The translations under genes were made by a program, and so were the position numbers. From Gloeobacter kilaueensis JS1 (GTDB lineage Bacteria; Cyanobacteriota; Cyanobacteriia; Gloeobacterales; Gloeobacteraceae), in the NCBI RefSeq assembly GCF_000484535.1, contig NC_022600.1, positions 2,790,001 to 2,854,000 on the forward strand: 64,000 bases of DNA, written 5' to 3'. This document shows positions 40,381 to 46,024 of this stretch, piece by piece; position 1 is the stretch's first letter; each line of letters begins with the position of its first letter. The notes under the pieces are model-generated. The model saw only the letters and a program-made list of their open reading frames with translations, was not told where the DNA came from and did no database searches.

Positions 40381-41714
40381 CCGGCTCCCTGGCAGGGCAA
40401 GTATTTACGTTTGATCAGCCCGACATTACCCTTGGCCGGGGCGAGCAGCAAAAAAAGGACGTAGATTTTGCCGATACAGATATTGGTGTTTCTCGCAACC
40501 ATGGCCAGCTCGCCGTCCGCGATCAGCGCGTCTTTTTTATCGATCAAAGCCGGGGCGGCACCCTGGCCCGTGGCCAGCGCGTTCAAAACAGCACCCTGGA
40601 GCTGCGCCCCGGCGACGAGTTGCAACTGGGTGGCCCGAGCGGCCCCCGTCTGCGCGTGCGCTTTCGGGTAATGACCCAGCTCGACGCGGGCCGTCTGCAG
40701 ACCCAGATGGGTACAGCGGGGAGCAGCGCGCCAGCAGAAGCGGCGGCTCCCCGCCCGTCCGCCGCCCCGCCTCCAGCGGCTGCTCCGCCACAAAAGCAAC
40801 AGGAGGTGGTTGCGAGTGTGCCTGCTGAGTTGCCCGCGACGCTACCGCCCGCTGCCGCCCCGCCCCGCCCTGCCGGGCCGCCTGCTTTTGCCGGTTACGG
40901 CGATGTGACGATCATCCAGCCTGTAGAAGCTCCACCAGCTCCTCCCCCGCCGGTAGCGCCGCTGCAGGATGCGACGATCATCCAGCCTCTCGCTCCCCCG
41001 TCGCCACCACCGGCACCCTTCCAGGGGCTGCCGATCGAACCTTTTGCGCTCTCGCCGCCCCCTGCCGCCGCGCCCCCCCGGCCTCCGGCAGGCCCGCTAC
41101 TGGGAGAAGAGACCGTTCTTCAGCCGCCGGTCCCGTTGCCTCCCGCCGCTCCGCCCCGGCCCCCGGTCCTCTCCGGCGAGACGATCATCCAGGCTCCGCC
41201 GACGCCTCCTCGCCCACCTGTGCCGCCCGCCGAGGCTCCGACAGCGGTGCCGCCCCTCTCGCCGCCCTGGCCATCCGCCGACGAGACGGTCTATCAGGCA
41301 CCAGCGCCAGTGTTTCAAGCGCCCGCTCCGCCTCCCCCTCCTCCTGCCCCACCGCCAGCGCCGCCGGCGAACGAAACCTTCTTTCAGGGCGCTGCGATGT
41401 CGCCCTTTGCCGCTCCCCCTGCTCCGGGTGAAACCTTCTTTCAATCGCCCCAGGCTCCGGCTCCCAACGACACCTACTTTCAACCGTCGCCCCAGACCCC
41501 GTTTGTCGATACCCATCCGACGATTTTGCAGGAGTCTTCGGGGGGGTTCCCCTGGCTGCCGGTGATCCTGGTCGCCGTCGCGGTCCTCGCTCTGCTTGCC
41601 GTTGCCTGGATCTGGCTATTACGTCAGCCGGTCACCTTTTTTATTCCGCTGCCGATCATCGTCATCCTCGCCCTGGGCTGGTTTTACTTCCAGGGCCGCA
41701 AGTCCGCCGTCTAG
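40356..41714 (+). CDS. FHA protein with Pro-rich linker bearing a Thr-x-x-Gln motif array, C-terminal membrane anchor
   Basis: 452 residues. The FHA domain is at 1-105 (ITLGRGEQ, VSRNHGQLAV, then GGTLARGQRV in place of the usual NG-T). A long Pro/Ala linker (115-385) carries nine copies of a Thr-hydrophobic-hydrophobic-Gln motif, most after an acidic residue: VTIIQP, ATIIQP, ETVLQP, ETIIQA, ETVYQA, ETFFQG, ETFFQS, DTYFQP, PTILQE. Two hydrophobic segments close the protein (LPVILVAVAVLALLAVAWIW and FFIPLPIIVILALGWFYF). The motifs look like kinase target sites readable by FHA domains. It is divergent from the pseudokinase operon. Confidence 0.85.
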   Translation: MHITIECLTGSLAGQVFTFDQPDITLGRGEQQKKDVDFADTDIGVSRNHGQLAVRDQRVFFIDQSRGGTLARGQRVQNSTLELRPGDELQLGGPSGPRLRVRFRVMTQLDAGRLQTQMGTAGSSAPAEAAAPRPSAAPPPAAAPPQKQQEVVASVPAELPATLPPAAAPPRPAGPPAFAGYGDVTIIQPVEAPPAPPPPVAPLQDATIIQPLAPPSPPPAPFQGLPIEPFALSPPPAAAPPRPPAGPLLGEETVLQPPVPLPPAAPPRPPVLSGETIIQAPPTPPRPPVPPAEAPTAVPPLSPPWPSADETVYQAPAPVFQAPAPPPPPPAPPPAPPANETFFQGAAMSPFAAPPAPGETFFQSPQAPAPNDTYFQPSPQTPFVDTHPTILQESSGGFPWLPVILVAVAVLALLAVAWIWLLRQPVTFFIPLPIIVILALGWFYFQGRKSAV

Positions 41715-41721
41715 GGGTGGG

Positions 41722-42807
41722 CTAGTCGAGCTTGAGGACGGTGAGTTGGCCTGAGCGATCGACCCGGCAGACGCGGAAGTGTCCGGTGTCGGCGATGTAG
41801 AGATTGCCGCGATCGTCGGTACCGACGGCATAAGGGTCGCTCAGGTTGACGCGGGTGGCGACGCCTTCGCTCTCGCCCCCTTCGGTCTCGCCGTTGCCCG
41901 CCACGGTAGAGATGACCCCGTCCGGGCCGATGCGGCGGATGCGGTTGTTGTTGGTGTCGGCGACGAAGATATTTCCCTGCCGGTCGGCCACCGCCATCTG
42001 CGGGCGCTCGATGTGGGCCAATCGGGCCGGGCCGCCGTCGCCACTGAAGCCTTCGGCTCCGGTGCCCGCCAGGGTGCGAATCTTGCCGTCGGGGTCGATA
42101 CTCCGGATGCGGTTGTTGCCCGTATCGGCGATCAAGATCCGGCCTGTCGCATCGACTGTCACACTCCAGGGAAAGCTCAGCTTTGCCCGCCTGGCCGGGC
42201 TGCCGTCGCCACTGAAGCCTTCGGTTCCGGTGCCTGCCAGGGTGCGAATCTTGCCGTCAGGGTCGATGCTCCGGATGCGGTTGTTGGCGCTGTCGGCGAC
42301 GAGCACGTTGCCCCGATTATCGACTGCGACACCGGCGGGATCGCTAAGCTGCGCCTGCTTTGCCGGTCCACCGTCGCCGCTGTAACCTGCCACACCCGTA
42401 CCGGCGATCGTCTCGATCCGCCCACGCCTATCGACGCGGCGAATGCGGTTGTGGTTGTGATCCGCGATATAGAGATTGCCCGAGCGATCGAGGGCGATGC
42501 CCATCAAAAACAACCCCGCCGCCGTCGCCGGCCCCCCGTCGCCCGAATAATCACTCTTGCCGTTACCGGCGATCACCTGGGCGGGGCCATTGCCGCCCGG
42601 CAGTTTGAGCACCTGATTGCGGCTGTGCTCGACCACCAGCAGGTCGCCTGTGGATGTGGGCAGGACAAACACAGGATAGGGCGGCACCTCCGCGACTTTG
42701 AAGTTGCTCTGGGCGACGACGCTGCGCAGCAGATAACTGAGGGCCGCAACAGCGATCAAGGTGATCAGTATCGGTAGAGACCTGGACTGCCGGTGCTTGT
42801 CGCTCAT
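41722..42807 (-). CDS. Membrane-anchored NHL-repeat beta-propeller protein
   Basis: 361 residues. An N-terminal helix (PILITLIAVAALSYLLRSVV, about 12-31) anchors or exports a propeller of five or six NHL repeats. Units show the regular GIALDRSGNLYIADHNHNRIRR pattern, separated by TIAGTG-GYSGDGGPA turns. Such propellers bind proteins or ligands outside the membrane; no catalytic residue is recognised. Its stop lies 7 bases from the stop of the convergent FHA gene, so it is probably unrelated to the CIS-like group. Confidence 0.85.
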   Translation of the reverse strand: MSDKHRQSRSLPILITLIAVAALSYLLRSVVAQSNFKVAEVPPYPVFVLPTSTGDLLVVEHSRNQVLKLPGGNGPAQVIAGNGKSDYSGDGGPATAAGLFLMGIALDRSGNLYIADHNHNRIRRVDRRGRIETIAGTGVAGYSGDGGPAKQAQLSDPAGVAVDNRGNVLVADSANNRIRSIDPDGKIRTLAGTGTEGFSGDGSPARRAKLSFPWSVTVDATGRILIADTGNNRIRSIDPDGKIRTLAGTGAEGFSGDGGPARLAHIERPQMAVADRQGNIFVADTNNNRIRRIGPDGVISTVAGNGETEGGESEGVATRVNLSDPYAVGTDDRGNLYIADTGHFRVCRVDRSGQLTVLKLD

Positions 42808-42863
42808 ATCATCGTGCAGGAAACCTCTGCTTAGCCTAAATCAGTCCTTCCGGGATCTTCGCT

Positions 42864-43517
42864 GTGCTCAACAAATTCGTAGCAGGCAACCCGATGGAGC
42901 GCTTCTTCTCCCTGACGGGCCTCGCTTTCCATGCGCTCTTTTTGCTCAACGCGGCGACGCTGCTCGTTCCGCCGGGATTTTTGAATCCCAACTGGGAAGT
43001 GCAGACGATCACCGGCCTCATCAACTACGCCCCCCTGCTGTTGCTGGGGGTGGCCCTCACCGGCAGCGGCATCTACCTGCGCGAGAGAGCCGAGCGCTTT
43101 CGAGTGCTGCAGCTTTATTGCTACGTCCTGGCGGTCCTGTTTGCCCTGTGCGTACCGCTACTTGTCGTCGATAGCCTGCGCCTCTACCGCGACACCGCCG
43201 GTCAGATCGACGAGCAACAACAAAAAACGATCGCCGACATCGATCGCCAGCAAAACCGCCTGCAATCGGCGATCACTGCCCGTAGCCTCCCGCCGGGGCT
43301 GGACGTTGCCAAGGCCCGCGAACGGATCGAGGGGGCGCGCCTGCAAACTATCAAGGAGGCCGACCAGGCCCGCGCCCAGACGCGCCTCAACTTTGGCCGC
43401 CTCGCCGTCAGCAAGACCCTGCTCCTGCTCGTCGTCGCCGTGCTGCTGTTTTTATTGGGCCGCCTCAGCCAGTTTCTAGCCCAGGGCATCACCCTCGATC
43501 CGAACGTCGCCGGTTGA
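42864..43517 (+). CDS. HpsJ-like cyanobacterial membrane protein
   Basis: 217 residues from a GTG at 42864 (an ATG at 42894 is equally possible; neither has a clear ribosome-binding site). Four membrane helices: two near the N-terminus, one at about 90-110 and one at 185-205, with an Arg/Gln/Glu coiled region between (RDTAGQIDEQQQKTIADIDR). LLVPPGFLNPNWEVQTITGLI and the helix order match the HpsJ family, named after a hormogonium polysaccharide gene of filamentous cyanobacteria. In a unicellular lineage the role would be different or more general. No exopolysaccharide genes lie nearby. Confidence 0.7.
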   Translation: MLNKFVAGNPMERFFSLTGLAFHALFLLNAATLLVPPGFLNPNWEVQTITGLINYAPLLLLGVALTGSGIYLRERAERFRVLQLYCYVLAVLFALCVPLLVVDSLRLYRDTAGQIDEQQQKTIADIDRQQNRLQSAITARSLPPGLDVAKARERIEGARLQTIKEADQARAQTRLNFGRLAVSKTLLLLVVAVLLFLLGRLSQFLAQGITLDPNVAG

Positions 43518-43538
43518 ACTTGCCCGGCCACCCCATCC

Positions 43539-43558
43539 TGTAGTATGCTGTAGTACAA
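43539..43558 (+). promoter_or_regulatory. Promoter-like motif shared with the tRNA array promoter (copy 1)
   Basis: TGTAGTATGCTGTAGTACAA matches TGTAGCATGTTGTAGTATAA at 44593-44612 at 17 of 20 positions. Copy 2 overlaps the -10 region of the tRNA array promoter, so copy 1 may also drive transcription, here of the region 43560-43742 and possibly the HNH gene. Confidence 0.45.
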
Positions 43559-43559
43559 C

Positions 43560-43742
43560 AATGCTATGGCGATGCTGTGCTCCCTGCCCACCTGACAACA
43601 GCTGAGCTGGTTGTATCCTGGCCCTTTGAAGGCGGCCTGGGCAGTGCGTTGCATCGGCTGCAACGGAAGCGGACAGTACTTTTTTAGAGGGCTTGTCCTT
43701 GGCCTCTGGCCCCGCTTCCCGGTTTGAGGAGGCGGGGTTTTT
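43560..43742 (+). ncRNA. Candidate structured small RNA ending at an intrinsic terminator
   Basis: About 180 bases without a convincing reading frame, preceded by the promoter-like motif and closed by a GC hairpin with a T-run. Nested pairing is possible: CGATGC (43570-43575) with GCATCG (43651-43656), and CTGCCCA (43584-43590) with TGGGCAG (43638-43644), with an internal ACAAC/GTTGT hairpin between. A long stem interrupted by loops is reminiscent of regulatory RNAs such as 6S, but I cannot assign a family. Confidence 0.33.
43710..43742 (+). terminator. Intrinsic terminator or attenuator before the HNH gene
   Basis: CCCCGCTTCC at 43710-43719 pairs with GGAGGCGGGG at 43728-43737 (one G-T pair), loop CGGTTTGA, followed by TTTTT at 43738-43742. 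It lies 24 bases before the HNH start, so it either ends a small RNA or controls read-through into the HNH gene. Confidence 0.7.
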
Positions 43743-43766
43743 GGTCAATAAGGAGCGGCACTACAG

Positions 43767-44285
43767 ATGAAGACCTCCACAAATGTTCTACAGCAACCGG
43801 TACTGGTGCTCTCGCGCAGCTACCTTCCCGTCGGTCGGATCACAGTCCGCGAGGCCGTCTGCTTGATCGCTCGCGGCAAGGCGGAACCGGTAATCGTCGA
43901 ACACCTGCCCTGCTGGCCGGTGCGCTCGGTGGGCTGTGTGCTCGTCGTCCCGGCTCAGATCTGCCTGACCGCCGCCAGCGTCGAGCGCCTCTGGAAGGTG
44001 CCGCCCGTTACGCGCAAGGAACTCTTTGCCCGCGACGGCCACACCTGCCAGTACTGCGGCGCGCAGCGCCACCTGAGCATCGACCACGTTCTGCCCCGCT
44101 CCCGAGGTGGTACCCACACCTGGCAGAACGTCGTCACCGCCTGCGCGTCCTGCAACAACCGCAAGGGCGACCGCACCCCCGAGGAGGCAGGTCTAAAGCT
44201 GCGAGTCCGGCCCCGGCCCCCGGTGCATCCGGCCATCACCTTCGCTGCAAAGCTCTGGGCAGGCCAGGAGGCGTGCGTTGGATAG
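43767..44285 (+). CDS. HNH endonuclease-family protein
   Basis: 172 residues. The N-terminal 75 residues (VLVLSRSYLPVGRITVREAV, with a PVIVEHL segment) are the extension often found before HNH domains in cyanobacterial and actinobacterial proteins. The HNH core at 85-145 has the zinc Cys pair CQYC, the catalytic motif LSIDHVLPRSRGGTHTWQNVV and the second pair CASCNNRKG. It is likely a DNA-cleaving or DNA-repair-linked nuclease of unknown target. AGGAG at 43751 precedes the ATG by 11 bases. Confidence 0.85.
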   Translation: MKTSTNVLQQPVLVLSRSYLPVGRITVREAVCLIARGKAEPVIVEHLPCWPVRSVGCVLVVPAQICLTAASVERLWKVPPVTRKELFARDGHTCQYCGAQRHLSIDHVLPRSRGGTHTWQNVVTACASCNNRKGDRTPEEAGLKLRVRPRPPVHPAITFAAKLWAGQEACVG

Positions 44286-44584
44286 AGAGGGACGCATGAC
44301 AAGTTCAGAAACTGACCTCACCGAGCCAGTGGGCAGCCCAGTGACAGTGAACCCCCCCTCTTCTCCCCTGCCCAGCGGGGGTAGGGGAGGAGAGCGGGGG
44401 GCAGGGGGGGTGTGGAGGGGTGGGGGATGGTTTTAGCAACCAACAAACCGCAAGCAATAAGAGCAATGGATGCATCGCAGCAGACACAGTAACAATGCTG
44501 CGCGAAAAGCCTGCTTCTAGCAGCCCAGACCTAAGCCCTGTTTTTTTGCTTCACCAACTTATACAGAAAAATCCCCGGCACCTC
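44286..44584. other. Intergenic region with a G/C-run inverted repeat
   Basis: About 300 bases between the HNH gene and the tRNA array promoter. 44352-44402 forms a long imperfect inverted repeat of C-runs and G-runs, and G-runs continue to about 44428, giving G-quadruplex potential on the plus strand. The rest shows no gene or clear signal. Confidence 0.6.
44352..44402. repeat. C/G-run inverted repeat with G-quadruplex potential
   Basis: The left arm CCCCCCTCTTCTCCCCTGCC pairs with the right arm GGGGGTAGGGGAGGAGAGCG plus further Gs, with a short AGC loop and a few mismatches. At least six runs of four or more G follow on the plus strand between 44377 and 44425. Confidence 0.6.
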
Positions 44585-44613
44585 TTGCACTCTGTAGCAT
44601 GTTGTAGTATAAA
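44585..44613 (+). promoter_or_regulatory. Sigma-70-type promoter of the tRNA array
   Basis: TTGCAC at 44585-44590, a 17-base spacer, and TATAAA at 44608-44613. Transcription would start near 44620 and run through the tRNA genes at 44778-45333. The spacer and -10 overlap the 20-base motif shared with 43539-43558. Confidence 0.7.
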
Positions 44614-44734
44614 AGTAGTATCAAGAGATGAGCGGACAGCGCTCCCCTTCCCCTCAAGCCCTGGACCCACCGCACCTTGAAAACCGTATACGGATGCCTT
44701 TTTTCCTGACACGTTCAGGAAAGTTGATCAGGTG

Positions 44735-44764
44735 GCACAGCCTCACTAGCCCACGGGGCTGTGC
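44735..44764 (+). other. GC hairpin in the leader of the tRNA array
   Basis: GCACAGCC at 44735-44742 pairs perfectly with GGCTGTGC at 44757-44764, with a 14-base loop, followed by GCTTTTA. A smaller perfect hairpin (TTTCCTGA/TCAGGAAA) lies at about 44700-44722. Either could act as an attenuator or processing site; neither is a recognisable tRNA. Confidence 0.5.
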
Positions 44765-44777
44765 GCTTTTATCTGGT

Positions 44778-44848
44778 GCAGGTGTGGTGAAAGAGGATCA
44801 TCGCGGTCTCCAAAACTGCTGTTTCTGGTGCAAATCCAGACGCCTGTG
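44778..44848 (+). tRNA. tRNA-Trp-like (CCA), divergent
   Basis: 71 nt. The acceptor GCAGGTG pairs with CGCCTGT (one G-T); U8 present; D stem GTGA/TCAT with GG in the loop; anticodon stem GCGGT/ACTGC with loop CTCCAAA (anticodon CCA, 44810-44812); T stem TCTGG/CCAGA. The T loop reads TGCAAAT instead of the universal TTCRANN. The fold is intact but the T-loop change is unusual. Confidence 0.7.
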
Positions 44849-44855
44849 CTCGTAT

Positions 44856-44928
44856 CCACCGGAGGCGGAGATAGGGACGCGCTCTGCTGATCACAGAGTT
44901 GCGCCAGGGGCAGTACCTGGCCGGTGGA
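44856..44928 (+). tRNA. tRNA-Ile-like (GAT), divergent
   Basis: 73 nt. The acceptor CCACCGG pairs with CCGGTGG; short D stem GCG/CGC with GGG in the loop; anticodon stem CTCTG/CAGAG with loop CTGATCA (anticodon GAT, 44889-44891); T stem CCAGG/CCTGG. The T loop is GGCAGTA, so T54 and T55 are both G, and position 8 is A rather than T. All stems are sound, which argues against a decayed pseudogene. Confidence 0.65.
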
Positions 44929-44932
44929 CTGT

Positions 44933-45005
44933 TCCGGCTTAGCTCAGTTGGTAGAGCGTTCCGCTGTTAACGGAAAGGTCGCAGGTTCGATCCCTGCCGC
45001 CGGAG
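44933..45005 (+). tRNA. tRNA-Asn (GTT)
   Basis: 73 nt with canonical features: acceptor TCCGGCT/CGCCGGA (a T-C mismatch at 7-66), D arm GCTC/GAGC with AGTTGGTA loop, anticodon stem TTCCG/CGGAA with loop CTGTTAA (anticodon GTT, 44966-44968), T stem GCAGG/CCTGC with loop TTCGATC. Confidence 0.92.
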
Positions 45006-45014
45006 TGTCTGTTT

Positions 45015-45086
45015 CTCCCTGTGGTGAATCAGCGATCACGCCTGCCTGTCGAGCAGGAGAGCCGGGGGCAGCACCCGGCAGGGGGG
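45015..45086 (+). tRNA. tRNA-Asp-like (GTC), divergent
   Basis: 72 nt. The acceptor CTCCCTG pairs with CAGGGGG (one T-G); U8; D stem GTGA/TCAC with loop ATCAGCGA, which lacks the usual GG pair; anticodon stem CCTGC/GCAGG with loop CTGTCGA (anticodon GTC, 45048-45050); T stem CCGGG/CCCGG with loop GGCAGCA. Both elbow loops are non-canonical together, as if the D-loop/T-loop contact had changed. Confidence 0.62.
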
Positions 45087-45101
45087 CTTTTCCTTCAACC
45101 C

Positions 45102-45173
45102 GGCCCCGTAGTGCATGGGTTCGCATCGGTCTCTTTCAAAGACTGGAAACGGGTTCGAGTCCCGTCGGGGCTA
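45102..45173 (+). tRNA. tRNA-Glu (TTC)
   Basis: 72 nt. The acceptor GGCCCCG pairs with CGGGGCT; D stem GTGC/GCAT; anticodon stem GGTCT/AGACT with loop CTTTCAA (anticodon TTC, 45135-45137); T stem ACGGG/CCCGT with canonical loop TTCGAGT. Confidence 0.9.
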
Positions 45174-45179
45174 CTTTTT

Positions 45180-45258
45180 GGGTGTGCGGCAGCGTGGGAG
45201 AGCTGCGCCTGCCTGTAAAGCAGGTCATTGCGAGCAGGTTCGACTCCTGTCACACCCA
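45180..45258 (+). tRNA. tRNA-Tyr (GTA), second copy with short variable arm
   Basis: 79 nt. The acceptor GGGTGTG pairs with CACACCC; D stem GCAG/CTGC; anticodon stem CCTGC/GCAGG with loop CTGTAAA (anticodon GTA, 45215-45217); T stem GCAGG/CCTGT with loop TTCGACT. The variable region is only 9 bases (TCATTGCGA), shorter than in the canonical tRNA-Tyr at 5083-5164. Confidence 0.88.
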
Positions 45259-45260
45259 GT

Positions 45261-45333
45261 CGGAACGTGGCGTAGCTGGTGTGCGCGTGCCGCTGAAGCC
45301 GGCAAGGCGGCGGTTCGATTCCGTCCGTTCCGG
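45261..45333 (+). tRNA. tRNA-Phe (GAA)
   Basis: 73 nt. The acceptor CGGAACG pairs perfectly with CGTTCCG; D stem GCG/CGC; anticodon stem TGCCG/CGGCA with loop CTGAAGC (anticodon GAA, 45295-45297); T stem GGCGG/CCGTC with loop TTCGATT. It starts 2 bases after the tRNA-Tyr gene. Confidence 0.87.
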
Positions 45334-45340
45334 TCTGTTT

Positions 45341-45419
45341 GATGGGTCGTCGGCCAAAAAGGAGTCGATGCGCCGGCCCGTGAAGCCGGACGTAGCGAGT
45401 GCGAGTCTCGCCAGCCACC
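45341..45419 (+). tRNA. Degenerate tRNA-His-like sequence (GTG)
   Basis: An anticodon stem CCGGC/GCCGG with loop CCGTGAA (GTG) and a T arm GCGAG/CTCGC with loop TGCGAGT are clear, and the position after the acceptor is C, as in tRNA-His. However, position 33 is C instead of T, the acceptor has several mismatches and there are about four extra bases before the anticodon stem. This is either a decayed gene or a strongly modified tRNA. Confidence 0.35.
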
Positions 45420-45530
45420 TGCAGGTTATCGGGTGTGGAAACTGCGACCCTGGAGGTTCGGTTTTTGCACTGCGCCAGTAAAGCGACCCTCATTACTCTA
45501 AAAGAAGAGAGATTGATGGAGTTCAATCAG

Positions 45531-45977
45531 ATGGCGATTGTACGTTATAGCCCGGCTCGTGAAATTGGTAGCCTCCGCAACGACATGATGGACCGCGTGT
45601 TCAACGGTTTCTTTGGACCATTGAGCAACCGCGATTTCACCCCGGCAATCCGCGTCTGGGAAAGCCCCGAAGCTTACACTGTCCAGGCGGTTGTGCCCGG
45701 TCTTGAGCGCGACAGCCTCGACATTCAGGCGGCCCCCCACGGCCTTTCGATCAGCGGCAAGTTCAGCTTCGCCGTGCCCGAGGAAGTCACCGTCCGCCAC
45801 AGCGAGTACGGCGACGGCGAGTTCCGCCGCACCCTCCAGCTTTCTACCCAGATTCGCTCCGAGGGCGTGAAGGCGAGCTACACCGACGGCATCCTGACCA
45901 TCACCCTGCCCAAGATCGAGTCGCAGCGCGTGGTCAAGGTCAAGCTCGACGATGTCGCCCAGGGCGAAACCAACTAG
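45531..45977 (+). CDS. hspA: Small heat shock protein (Hsp20/alpha-crystallin)
   Basis: 148 residues from the ATG at 45531, where MAIVRYSPAREIGSLRNDM matches the usual cyanobacterial HspA start and GGAG lies 9 bases upstream; an ATG at 45516 would add five residues. The alpha-crystallin domain spans about 38-140 (PAIRVWESPEAYTVQAVVPGL to GILTITLPKIESQRVVKV). A chaperone that holds unfolding proteins, and in cyanobacteria also protects thylakoids. It directly follows the tRNA array; whether it is co-transcribed cannot be read from sequence. Confidence 0.9.
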   Translation: MAIVRYSPAREIGSLRNDMMDRVFNGFFGPLSNRDFTPAIRVWESPEAYTVQAVVPGLERDSLDIQAAPHGLSISGKFSFAVPEEVTVRHSEYGDGEFRRTLQLSTQIRSEGVKASYTDGILTITLPKIESQRVVKVKLDDVAQGETN

Positions 45978-45982
45978 TGACG

Positions 45983-46009
45983 ATCTGGGGCAGTTTTCTG
46001 CCCCTGGAT
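45983..46009 (+). terminator. Hairpin after hspA
   Basis: GGGGCAG at 45987-45993, loop TTTT, CTGCCCC at 45998-46004, with further partial pairing of the flanking GATC sequences. No strong T-run follows, so termination strength is uncertain. The 3' end of the convergent glycosyltransferase gene is 16 bases away. Confidence 0.5.
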
Positions 46010-46024
46010 CTCTTCCTAATGAGG

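Noticed and set aside
44924-45481. Open frames running through the tRNA array on both strands
   Set aside because: They cross several complete tRNA cloverleafs and have no protein-like content.
45419-45515. A further tRNA between the His-like sequence and hspA
   Set aside because: A GGTTCGGTT stretch resembles a T loop, but no matching T stem, acceptor or anticodon arm could be built.
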